Assembly: GCA_003563755.1 (NCBI GenBank)
Contig: PWUB01000236.1
Location: forward strand, 1-15,230
Source of the DNA: Clostridia bacterium
Lineage (GTDB): Bacteria; Bacillota_E; SLMV01; PUMD01
Direction: 5' to 3'
DNA: 15,230 bases
Shown: positions 1 to 8,569 of the stretch, piece after piece
Numbering within the stretch: the stretch's first letter is position 1
How the letters are laid out: every line of letters starts with the position of its first letter
Notes under the pieces: model-generated
Told to the model about the DNA's origin: nothing
The model's database searches: none
Seen by the model: the letters and a program-made list of their open reading frames with translations, nothing else
Program-made: the position numbers and the translations under genes

Positions 1-636
1 AGCCAGCTCTCGTACTTCGAATACATAGTCGGCATCACCGTCGGGTCAATAACATCCTCGATGACCGTCGACCTGAACATACGGCCGATGTCGGCATGGA
101 TCGGCCTGGTGACCTGGGTGGTCCTGGCTGCTGTCCTGCAGTACGTGACCATCAAGTGGCGCTGGGCCTCCAAGATCTTGAAGGGCGAACCCACGGTGGT
201 GATGCTTGAAGGCAAGATCCTCGAGAACAACCTCCGGGTCATGCGCTATCAGATCGACGACATCCGCGGGCTCTTGCGTACCAAGGGCATCTTCGATTTC
301 TCCGATGTGCAGGTCGCTCTCCTCGAGACTAACGGAGAACTGTCGGTTCAAAAGCGCCCCGAGCTGCGCCCGGCGACACCCGAGGACCTGGGGATAGTCA
401 AGGGCCCCGAGGATATGAACATGGAGCTGATATACGAGGGAGAGATAATCGAACACAATCTTCACCTGCTGGAGTTGGATCGAGACTGGCTGAATCAGCA
501 GCTGGACTCACGGGGGCTGACCCTACAGCAGGTGTCCTACGCTGCCCTGGATTCCCAGGGCAATCTGTACGTGGATCTGTACCGGGATAGGTTGGCGATC
601 AAGGTGGATATCAGCGACTACAAGGGGCCCGGCTGA
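1..636 (+). CDS. DUF421 (YetF-like) membrane protein, 5'-truncated by the window edge
   Basis: The reading frame is open from base 1, so the gene starts outside the window; 211 residues are visible, ending at TGA 634-636. The first residues (LSYFEYIVGITVGSITSS) match the transmembrane part of DUF421 proteins. A second hydrophobic helix follows at about visible residues 33-55 (WIGLVTWVVLAAVLQYV). The rest is the cytoplasmic DUF421 domain, with GEPTVVMLEGKI, the DIRGLLRTKGIFDFSDVQ segment and a C-terminal LYVDLYRDRL. The ATG at 61 is internal. The biochemical role of DUF421 proteins is not firmly known; several Bacillota versions are linked to spores and spore resistance. The next gene begins 2 bases after the stop, so the two are almost certainly co-transcribed. 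Family assignment is confident; function is not. Confidence 0.9.
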   Translation, partial: SQLSYFEYIVGITVGSITSSMTVDLNIRPMSAWIGLVTWVVLAAVLQYVTIKWRWASKILKGEPTVVMLEGKILENNLRVMRYQIDDIRGLLRTKGIFDFSDVQVALLETNGELSVQKRPELRPATPEDLGIVKGPEDMNMELIYEGEIIEHNLHLLELDRDWLNQQLDSRGLTLQQVSYAALDSQGNLYVDLYRDRLAIKVDISDYKGPG

Positions 637-638
637 CC

Positions 639-1025
639 GTGCGGGGGGTACAGCTGGGCTGGCGCAACTGGCTGGTGTACCTGGGGGTCATCCTGTTGAT
701 GGTGGCCTTTTACTTCGCACTGTCCACGGGAGCCTGGATGAAGCGTCCCCTCGGGGCGGGGGAGGACGTGGAGGGATACCTCGATGATCTGCACAGGGCG
801 GTACAGTCCGGTGACTGGCGCGGGGCCGACAGCAGGCTGCCCGAGCTGGAGGAGGCCTGGGAGCAGGTGATCGCCCGGCTGCAGCTGGTGCTCGAGCTGG
901 ACGAGGGCAACAGGTTCGCCCGCGGCCTGGTCAGGCTGAAGGTGGCTGTCATGCAGGAGGATACGACCCGGGCGCTCACGGAGATCGCCGAGATGCGGCA
1001 TATCTGGCAGGACATGGGGCGGTGA
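639..1025 (+). CDS. DUF4363 family protein, single membrane anchor
   Basis: A 128-residue protein with a GTG start 2 bases after the DUF421 stop and an AAGGGG ribosome site inside the end of the upstream gene. Residues about 11-29 (WLVYLGVILLMVAFYFALS) form one transmembrane segment near the N terminus. The remainder is hydrophilic and predicted alpha-helical, with the pattern seen in DUF4363: a first helix ending in SGDWRGADSRLPELEEAWEQV, then VRLKVAVMQEDTTRALTEI and a final short helix. DUF4363 genes commonly sit beside DUF421 genes in Bacillota, which supports both calls and suggests they act together at the membrane. No catalytic residues are apparent and the function is unknown. The pyrG promoter begins 21 bases after its stop. 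Confidence 0.82.
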   Translation: MRGVQLGWRNWLVYLGVILLMVAFYFALSTGAWMKRPLGAGEDVEGYLDDLHRAVQSGDWRGADSRLPELEEAWEQVIARLQLVLELDEGNRFARGLVRLKVAVMQEDTTRALTEIAEMRHIWQDMGR

Positions 1026-1046
1026 GATGAATATTGGCCCCGCAGA

Positions 1047-1081
1047 TTGACGACCCAATAGAAGGAGAATAAAATGAACGT

Positions 1082-1082
<1 letters not shown>
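1047..1082 (+). promoter_or_regulatory. pyrG promoter (sigma-A type) with GGGC start
   Basis: TTGACG at 1047-1052 is followed by exactly 17 bases and TAAAAT at 1070-1075; each hexamer matches the housekeeping consensus at 5 of 6 positions. Six bases further the sequence reads GGGC at 1082-1085, where transcription would start. A GGGC initial transcribed sequence is the hallmark of pyrG promoters in Gram-positive bacteria, where low CTP causes stalling before the C and repeated G addition. The start site is inferred from spacing, not mapped. Confidence 0.85.
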
Positions 1083-2826
<1,744 letters not shown>

Positions 2827-2964
2827 GACGACGCCCCTGAGAGATGTCAGAGCCCGGGGACGGGGTCGCGACAGCCTGCACGTACGGCTCCCAGGGTGCG
2901 AGACGGTCCCGTGGGATTGACGGGGCCTGGCTCGGCGCCCCTCGCATCTTCACAGCTGAAACCG

Positions 2965-3819
2965 TCATCTCGGCACCGCTGATGCCACGAGACTGCGTTT
3001 TCTGAGATCAAAGATATCTCCCCTCAAAAGTATATGTATCTTGAGGTCGGCGACGGACATGGGCCCGCCGGCTTCGAGATCGTGGATGTTGGTGTGAGAG
3101 ATCTCCGTGCCGTCGAAGATGGTTACCGTTCCTTCCCCCAGTACCTCGAGGAGGCCGTCAGGCAGGATGAGCACCGCGGTGTTCTCGTCGATGCCGAGTC
3201 CGAGGACGCGGGGATTCTGAGAGACCACGGTGACCAGCCTTCCTATGCGCCGCCGCTGGGAGAAGTGTTGGTCGATGATGACCCCGGAGAGCAGTCCGAG
3301 CCCCGGGCACATGCGCACAGCGCCGCGGTGGGGCGCAGGGTCGGGATCTCCGCCCATGACCATGTTCTCGCTCATTGCCGAGGCTCCGGCACTGGTACCT
3401 GCGATCACTCCCCCACCGATGTATACGTCGTACACGGCATCACCACAGGCAGTGCCGCCTATCAGCCCGGTGATGCGCACCTGGTCGCCCCCCGTGAAGA
3501 AGATCCCGGCCGATCCGCGGATCATCTCCGCAGTGTCGGGATCCTGGGCCTCCCTGCGGCAGAACAGCGGTGCCACCTCGACGGACTCGACACCCCTGGC
3601 CAGGAACAGGCTGCTGTAGTCATCGGCCGCCTCCGAGTCTCTGCGCCTGGTGGCGGTGGGCACGATCACCAGGCGACAGTCCCCCCGTTGAGAGGCCGCC
3701 CGGAGGGTTTCATCAGCGACCCTGTCCAGGATCTCAGTCCGCCCCTTGATATCCTCGCTGCCCCCGATGCTGACCAGTACCCCCGTGGCCCTGGGTTCCA
3801 AAAAGGGTGCAAGCGGCAT
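2965..3819 (-). CDS. cphB: Cyanophycinase (peptidase family S51)
   Basis: Cyanophycinase is a cytoplasmic serine peptidase that cuts cyanophycin into beta-Asp-Arg dipeptides. The 284-residue length is typical. It shows an N-terminal IGG.ED motif (residues 18-23), FTGGDQ (108-113), the nucleophile elbow GTSAGA with Ser143, DQHF with the likely catalytic His185, and GIDENTA (209-215) with a conserved acidic residue. ATG at 3819-3817 is preceded on the minus strand by a run of seven G at a 7-base spacing, an acceptable ribosome site. It is a lone minus-strand gene, convergent with pyrG and divergent from veg. No convincing minus-strand promoter was found. A long open frame on the opposite strand is a codon-bias shadow. 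Presence of cphA 2 kb away supports a true cyanophycinase over another S51 peptidase. Confidence 0.94.
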   Translation of the reverse strand: MPLAPFLEPRATGVLVSIGGSEDIKGRTEILDRVADETLRAASQRGDCRLVIVPTATRRRDSEAADDYSSLFLARGVESVEVAPLFCRREAQDPDTAEMIRGSAGIFFTGGDQVRITGLIGGTACGDAVYDVYIGGGVIAGTSAGASAMSENMVMGGDPDPAPHRGAVRMCPGLGLLSGVIIDQHFSQRRRIGRLVTVVSQNPRVLGLGIDENTAVLILPDGLLEVLGEGTVTIFDGTEISHTNIHDLEAGGPMSVADLKIHILLRGDIFDLRKRSLVASAVPR

Positions 3820-4015
3820 GTCGATTCCCCCCCGCGGTTAGGATGAGCTGAGATCGCCGACCTCATCCCCTGGGATTTCGACCTGCACGCTGCGCCCATC
3901 TCGTGATACCGGCGGATAAGACAGGACGGCAGAGAATTGATAAGAGACTACCGCAAAGGGCGCAAATCACCACGCGCCTCCTCTCGGCAGGAGGGAAGAA
4001 TCCCGCGAGAATCGG
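3820..4015. other. Divergent intergenic region between cphB and the veg promoters
   Basis: With the veg promoters this makes a 309-base gene-free stretch. It should contain the cphB promoter on the minus strand, but no pair of hexamers stands out. The only clear structure is a short perfect hairpin at 3977-3994 (CCTCCT, 6-base loop, AGGAGG) without a T-tract. No RNA gene or small open frame with a ribosome site was recognised. Confidence 0.5.
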
Positions 4016-4044
4016 TTGACGTATGCCAGCAAGTTTGATAACCT
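4016..4044 (+). promoter_or_regulatory. veg upstream promoter (P1)
   Basis: TTGACG (4016-4021, 5 of 6 consensus) is followed by 17 bases and TAACCT (4039-4044, the key T1, A2 and T6 positions kept). It lies exactly 40 bases upstream of a second, better promoter. The -10 is the weak part of the call. Confidence 0.55.
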
Positions 4045-4055
4045 TACAAGTTTCA

Positions 4056-4084
4056 TTGACCTACGGCGCAGAAAGTGTTAATAT
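4056..4084 (+). promoter_or_regulatory. veg proximal promoter (P2)
   Basis: TTGACC (4056-4061) is followed by a 17-base spacer and TAATAT (4079-4084). The surrounding 4030-4095 segment is markedly AT-rich for this region. Start of transcription would be near 4091, about 38 bases before the veg ATG. B. subtilis veg is likewise driven by two strong tandem promoters, which supports the reading. Confidence 0.72.
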
Positions 4085-4128
4085 ATTTATGTGTGTCCTC
4101 AGACTTATGCGTGCTAAGGGGTGAGCCG

Positions 4129-4419
4129 ATGAGGAACCAGCGTCATCCAGTGACCCTCCATGAGATACGTGAGCATCTTGAAGAGCATCTGGGCGAAGCA
4201 GTCCGTGTACGTGCCAACAGGGGCCGTCGTCGGATCGTCGAAAGGGATGGGACCCTCGAGAACACGTATGCTGACATCTTCCTCGTTCGCCTCGGCGAGA
4301 GTCAGCATAATCGGAGCATATCCTTCACATACGCGGACGTGTTGACCTCCGATGTGGAGATAATGATATGCGACGAAAACGGTTCCTCCACGAAGCTGGA
4401 GTTTTCCGCCGGCTCTTGA
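4129..4419 (+). CDS. veg: Veg family protein (DUF1021)
   Basis: A 96-residue protein matching the Veg family: an N-terminal helix (TLHEIREHLEEHLGEAV), the conserved VRANRGRRRIVERDGTLENT segment, and the C-terminal SFTYADVLTSDVEI. In B. subtilis Veg is a small, very abundant protein, linked to biofilm gene expression through antagonism of SinR and named for strong vegetative transcription. ATG 4129 is preceded by AAGGGGTGA at 4116-4124, a good ribosome site. A longer in-frame start at 4075 lies upstream of the inferred transcription start and is discarded. The gene has its own tandem promoters and its own terminator, so it appears to be a single-gene unit. The last residues (about 83-96) extend past the usual family end and are probably variable. 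Confidence 0.93.
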   Translation: MRNQRHPVTLHEIREHLEEHLGEAVRVRANRGRRRIVERDGTLENTYADIFLVRLGESQHNRSISFTYADVLTSDVEIMICDENGSSTKLEFSAGS

Positions 4420-4445
4420 TTCGAGGCGTTCACAGATTGCATTCA

Positions 4446-4480
4446 GGGGAGGGGTGGTTACCCCTCCCTTAGTCATTTCA
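4446..4480 (+). terminator. Intrinsic terminator after veg
   Basis: A perfect 8-bp stem (GGGAGGGG at 4447-4454, CCCCTCCC at 4461-4468) with a 6-base loop TGGTTA is followed by TTAGTCATTT. It lies 27 bases after the veg stop. The T-tract is imperfect but the stem is very stable. Confidence 0.75.
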
Positions 4481-4700
4481 GTTCACACCGCGGTACTCAC
4501 CGCTCTCGGGGGCCCTGCTCTCCCCGGAGTCTGTCCTCCCGCCCGGGGGTGACATAATGAGGCCCGCCGCGGGCTATGCGCCTTCGCAGTTCCTCTCACA
4601 ACATCGACCGCGCAGGAGGTCAACATAATACCCTCCCCGCATATGATGTACGGAGCCAGGCTCAGGCCTGTGCGACGACGATACAGGGGAGGTGACAACC
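4481..4700. other. Intergenic region before the protease gene
   Basis: This segment should hold the promoter for the protease-cphA pair. It contains several small GC-rich inverted repeats (for example GCCCG-CCG-CGGGC near 4562-4574), an AGGAGGT (4614-4620) with no start codon at a usable distance, and TATGAT at 4642-4647 without a recognisable -35. No confident promoter, RNA or gene was found. Confidence 0.4.
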
Positions 4701-5732
4701 GTGCAGGCACACGCTGAGGCACTGCAGAGGTACGGGGCCCGTCTCATGAACTGGCCCAACGTGGTCGGTGTGGGAGTGGGCCGAAAGACGAAGAAGATGA
4801 AGAGGACGGACACTGCGGCGGTCGTCGTATTGGTGACGAAGAAGGTCCCCGAGGCGTCCCTCCAGGCGCACGAGCTGATCCCGCGCCAGCTGGATGATGG
4901 CATCGTCACCGATGTGATCGAGGTGGGGGAAGTGAGGGCTCTTGCGCCCCCGGGAGAGGAGATCGCCTACCGACACGGTCGGCAGCGGCCGGCGATGGGA
5001 GGCATAAGCGTCGGGCATCTCAGGGTCACCGCGGGCACGCTGGGGTCTGCGGTGAGGGATGCGGCCACCGGCGAACCGCTGATTCTGTCCAACAACCACG
5101 TGTTGGCCAATACCTCTGCCGGAAAGGACGGGAGAGCCAGGGTTGGAGACCTCATCCTGCAGCCCGCCATGTACGACGGCGGTCAGCAGCCTGATGACGT
5201 TATCGGCACCCTGAAGCGCTTCGTGCCCATATACCTCCAGGCACCCGAGGTTACCTGCCCCCGGGCAGTTGGAGTCCAGCGCGGGCTCAATGCCCTGCTG
5301 CAGATCTTCGTTCCCGACTACCGGGTAGAGTTCCGCCGCATCGGTCGCAGGGACAATCTCGTTGATGCTGCGGTGGCCGAGCCGGAGGATCCAGGCGCGG
5401 TTTCCTTCGACATAATGGGTATCGGCGAGCTGCAGGGCACCAGGCAGCCCGAGGAAGGGCTGCGGGTGAGAAAGAGCGGTCGATCGAGCGGTCTCAATGA
5501 GGGCAGGATCACGGTCCTGGATGCCACCATCAAGGTGAACATGGGAGATGTTGGTGAGGCGCTGTTCACCGAACAGATACTCACCGATCCCATCGCCAAC
5601 CCGGGTGACAGCGGTTCCGTACTCGTGGATGATGACAACATGGTCGTGGGACTGCTCAGTGCGGGATCGAGCCGCATAAGCGTCTCCGGGCGCATCGATC
5701 ACGTCTTCGATCTGCTGGAAATCACTGTGTGA
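4701..5732 (+). CDS. Trypsin-fold serine protease, no signal peptide (Nal1-like)
   Basis: A 343-residue protein starting at GTG 4701, with GGAGGTGA (4688-4695) at good spacing; the in-frame GTG at 4692 overlaps that ribosome site. There are two parts. Residues about 17-82 (NVVGVGVGRKTKK, then AVVVLVTKKVP and IPRQLDDGIVTDVIEVG) form an N-terminal domain seen in bacterial proteins of this kind. From about 97 a chymotrypsin-like protease core follows, with His133 in SNNHVLAN, a plausible Asp222 in LVDAAVAEP and Ser304 in NPGDSGS, so the catalytic triad looks complete. No signal peptide or membrane segment is visible, so it should act in the cytosol or inside the spore or mother cell. It is followed 95 bases later by cphA on the same strand. 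The substrate is unknown; a role in cyanophycin or sporulation is only suggested by position. Confidence 0.85.
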   Translation: MQAHAEALQRYGARLMNWPNVVGVGVGRKTKKMKRTDTAAVVVLVTKKVPEASLQAHELIPRQLDDGIVTDVIEVGEVRALAPPGEEIAYRHGRQRPAMGGISVGHLRVTAGTLGSAVRDAATGEPLILSNNHVLANTSAGKDGRARVGDLILQPAMYDGGQQPDDVIGTLKRFVPIYLQAPEVTCPRAVGVQRGLNALLQIFVPDYRVEFRRIGRRDNLVDAAVAEPEDPGAVSFDIMGIGELQGTRQPEEGLRVRKSGRSSGLNEGRITVLDATIKVNMGDVGEALFTEQILTDPIANPGDSGSVLVDDDNMVVGLLSAGSSRISVSGRIDHVFDLLEITV

Positions 5733-5801
5733 CCTGGTCCCTTCGTGGAAGGCATGCGGAGTATACTCTCATGATGACGGTAGCACACTACGTGGTGATT
5801 A

Positions 5802-5827
5802 CTTCCTTCCATGAAGGGGGCATAAGG
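5802..5827 (+). promoter_or_regulatory. cphA ribosome site inside a hairpin
   Basis: CTTCCTTC (5802-5809) can pair with GAAGGGGG (5813-5820) across a 3-base CAT loop, giving 8 pairs including two G-T. The 3' arm is the ribosome-binding sequence for the GTG at 5828, so folding would hide it. A related 5-pair hairpin (CCTTC-GTG-GAAGG) occurs at 5740-5752. A regulatory role is inferred only. Confidence 0.4.
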
Positions 5828-8524
5828 GTGAAAATCACTGCGATGCGTGCTTTTTCCGGGCGGAGCATTCACAGCCACTACCCGGTGATCCAGCTGGACC
5901 TTGATCTGGCTGAAGGGGACGGGCTATTGACCTCTGAAATTGACGGCTTCGTCGAGCGGCTCCTCGCGCTGGTTCCCTCCCTCCGCGAACACCACTGCTC
6001 TCGCGGTCATCCAGGGGGCTTCGTGGAACGCCTCCGCGAGGGGACGCTCATGGGACACGTACTGGAGCACCTCATTCTCGAACTGCAGGCACTGGTCGGC
6101 AGTGAGGTCATATACGGAAAAACCCGCCGTCTCTGCGCTTCGGAATACCGCGTGGTGGTGGAGTGTGACTGCGCGGCCGTTGCCCAGGCGGCGGCCCAGG
6201 AGGCGGTGGACATCCTCAACGCCCTGATCGCGGGGCACCAGGTGGACATCGCCGAGAGCATTCAGCTGATTGACCGAATCAAGCGGGAGGCAGATCTCGG
6301 CCCGAGCACCAGGGCCATAGTCGAGGCCGCCGAAAGAAGAGGCATACCGGCCATGCGGCTGGACGAGGGCAGCCTGGTGCAGCTGGGCTACGGCTGCCGA
6401 CAGAAGAGGATTCAGGCCACCATCACGGCGGAGACCGGCTGCATAGGCGTGGACACCGCCGGGGACAAGGTGCTCTGCAAGCGTCTTCTTGATGAATGCG
6501 GTGTCCCCGTTCCCGAGGGTTACCTGGCGCGCACGGCGGAGGAACTGATCGAGGCGGCCAGGCGGCTGGACGGTCCGGTGGCGATCAAGCCGAGGCGGGG
6601 TAACCAGGGCAACGGCGTCAGCCTCAACCTCAGCGATGAGGAGGCGTGGCGAAGGGCCTTCCAGCTGGCGAGGCAGGTTGACGACGAAGTCATCGTGGAA
6701 CGGTTTATCCCGGGTCAGCAGTACAGGGTCCTGATCGTCGGTGACGAGGTGGTGGCAGCGAGTCACCGGATCCCACCCACGGTGACGGGGGACGGCATTC
6801 GCAGTATCCGCGAGCTCGTCGAGAAGATCAACGAAGACCCCGAGCGGGGGGAGGGGCACGAGGCCCCCCTGACCCACATACCCCTGGATGATCTCACGGT
6901 TCTGACCCTGCAGAGGCAGGGTTTCACCGTGGAATCGGTTCCCGACGACGGCCAGGTCGTAAAGGCCAGGGATGGGGCCAACCTCAGCGCAGGGGGGACG
7001 GCGGTCGACGTCACGGAATCCGTCCATCCCTCGGCGGCTAACATGTGCCGCCGTGCGGCCCGGATCGTGGGCCTGGACGTGGCCGGCGTCGACCTGGTCA
7101 CCGGGGACATATCGGAACCCGTGGGGGATGGTAACGGGGGATTTGGAGGGGCGGTGGTGGAGGTCAACGCCGCACCGGGATTGAGGATGCACCAGTACCC
7201 CTCCAGCGGGAGAAAGCGCGATGCCGCCCAGGCCATCGTGGATCAGCTCTTTCCCCAGTGTGGTGCGAGAGGCAGAATCCCCATAATCGCCGTGACCGGC
7301 ACCAATGGCAAGACCACCACCGTCCGGCTGCTCGAGCACATCCTCCGGAGCGCCGGCTACGCCACCGGCATCACCACCACCGACGGCATCTACATATCGG
7401 GCGAACGAGCCGTGACGGGCGACACCACGGGACCGTGGAGCGCACGGGTCGTACTGCGGGATCCCCAGGTGGAGTTTGCCGTCTTAGAGACCGCCCGCGG
7501 CGGAATCATCAGGGGTGGGTTGGCCTTCGACTACTGTGACGTGGCGGTGGTCACCAACATCTCGTCAGATCACCTCGGCCAGGACGGTGTTGAGACCCTG
7601 GGGGACCTGGTCGACGTCAAGTCCCTGGTGGTGGAGGCGGTTCCCCGCTGGGGGAAGGCGGTCCTCAATGCCGATGATCCACGGGTCATGGAGATGAGAT
7701 CGTCGTGCCTGGGAGAGGCGGTCCTGTTCAGCGTGCAGGACAACAACCTATCCCTGATGAAACACCTCAACGCCGGGGGTTCGGGAGTGTTCGTGACCGA
7801 TAATCGCCTGCTGTGGGCCCGCGGGCGCAAGGTGGCCACCCTGGCCAACCTGTCCGATGCCCCCCTCACCATGGGAGGCATCCTCGAGCACAATGTTCAG
7901 AACCTGGCGGCGGGGGCGGCGGCGGCCCTGGCCTCGGGAGTCTCACCCACCACCATAGGCAAGGCCGTATCCACCTTCGATCCCGGCGACAAGAACCCCG
8001 GCCGCTTCGAGGTGTACCGGCTCGGTGACAGGCACGTGGTCATTGACTACGGCCACAACGCCGCGGGCTACGCGGTGACACTGCAGGCACTGCGCTCGCT
8101 GCCCGGAGAGCGGTGGGCAGGGGTCATCGGAGTGCCCGGCAACCGGCGGGACGATGACATAAGGGCCACCGGCAGGATCGCGGCCCGCTACCTGGACCGG
8201 ATGATCATCAAGGAGGACCAGGAAAATCCCGGGCGCCGCGCGGGGGAAGTCGCCGGGCACCTGCTGAGCGGCATCCTCCAGTCGTCGCACCCCGAGGAGA
8301 AGGTACAGATAATTCTCGATGAACAGGATGCAGCCAGGCGCGCCCTGGAGGGTCTACCCGACGGCGGTTCACTGGTCATCTTCTACGAGGACTACCAGGG
8401 CGTCACCGGTGTCCTCAGGGAGTGGGCGAGGGAAGAGGAACTGTCCGTGCAGAGGCTCACCCATCCCGGGGAGCATCCCGACTCCGAGGGTGAAGACTGG
8501 GCAGCAGGAATGACGCCCCCCTGA
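5828..8524 (+). CDS. cphA: Cyanophycin synthetase
   Basis: CphA makes cyanophycin, a poly-aspartate chain with arginine side groups, by alternate ATP-dependent addition of Asp and Arg; the polymer stores nitrogen. The 898-residue product has the three expected domains. The N-terminal domain (about 1-160) includes GHVLEHLILELQ (76-87). An ATP-grasp domain (about 210-480) contains AIKPRRGNQGNGV with Lys254, ERFIPGQQYRVLIVG, and the metal-binding EVNAAPG with Glu445 and Asn447. The Mur-ligase-like domain (about 486-898) has P-loop GTNGKT (491-496), ETARGGI and DYGHN (740-744). Start GTG 5828 gives the family beginning MKIT.MRAF.G and has AAGGGGG 7 bases upstream; the open frame extends to 5729 but that part is unlike the family. 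It probably shares a transcript with the protease, and ispE begins 45 bases after its stop. Polymer composition cannot be read from sequence. Confidence 0.96.
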   Translation: MKITAMRAFSGRSIHSHYPVIQLDLDLAEGDGLLTSEIDGFVERLLALVPSLREHHCSRGHPGGFVERLREGTLMGHVLEHLILELQALVGSEVIYGKTRRLCASEYRVVVECDCAAVAQAAAQEAVDILNALIAGHQVDIAESIQLIDRIKREADLGPSTRAIVEAAERRGIPAMRLDEGSLVQLGYGCRQKRIQATITAETGCIGVDTAGDKVLCKRLLDECGVPVPEGYLARTAEELIEAARRLDGPVAIKPRRGNQGNGVSLNLSDEEAWRRAFQLARQVDDEVIVERFIPGQQYRVLIVGDEVVAASHRIPPTVTGDGIRSIRELVEKINEDPERGEGHEAPLTHIPLDDLTVLTLQRQGFTVESVPDDGQVVKARDGANLSAGGTAVDVTESVHPSAANMCRRAARIVGLDVAGVDLVTGDISEPVGDGNGGFGGAVVEVNAAPGLRMHQYPSSGRKRDAAQAIVDQLFPQCGARGRIPIIAVTGTNGKTTTVRLLEHILRSAGYATGITTTDGIYISGERAVTGDTTGPWSARVVLRDPQVEFAVLETARGGIIRGGLAFDYCDVAVVTNISSDHLGQDGVETLGDLVDVKSLVVEAVPRWGKAVLNADDPRVMEMRSSCLGEAVLFSVQDNNLSLMKHLNAGGSGVFVTDNRLLWARGRKVATLANLSDAPLTMGGILEHNVQNLAAGAAAALASGVSPTTIGKAVSTFDPGDKNPGRFEVYRLGDRHVVIDYGHNAAGYAVTLQALRSLPGERWAGVIGVPGNRRDDDIRATGRIAARYLDRMIIKEDQENPGRRAGEVAGHLLSGILQSSHPEEKVQIILDEQDAARRALEGLPDGGSLVIFYEDYQGVTGVLREWAREEELSVQRLTHPGEHPDSEGEDWAAGMTPP

Positions 8525-8569
8525 GCGGAAGGAATAGACAACGGCTCAGCGTGTTGGGGAGATGTCAGA

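Noticed and set aside
2827..2964. Bidirectional terminator between convergent pyrG and cphB
   Set aside because: Short GGGGC/GCCCC inverted repeats are present but no T-tract follows on either strand.
3034..3846. 270-residue plus-strand open frame opposite cphB
   Set aside because: The minus strand encodes a full cyanophycinase with catalytic motifs; the plus frame shows no recognisable domain.
4643..4717. Arginine-rich 24-codon open frame just before the protease, possible leader peptide for an Asp/Arg polymer operon
   Set aside because: No ribosome site precedes its ATG and no terminator or alternative hairpin follows; the arginine content is explained by GC-rich codons.
5762..5767. TATACT as a -10 for a separate cphA promoter
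   Set aside because: There is no -35-like hexamer at 16-18 bases upstream and no extended -10, so it is not supported.
5729..5827. 33-residue N-terminal extension of cphA
   Set aside because: It overlaps the protease stop codon and does not resemble CphA; GTG 5828 gives the family N terminus and has a ribosome site.
5924..7339. 471-residue minus-strand open frame opposite cphA
   Set aside because: It is antisense to the conserved CphA N-terminal and ATP-grasp codons, with no recognisable domain.
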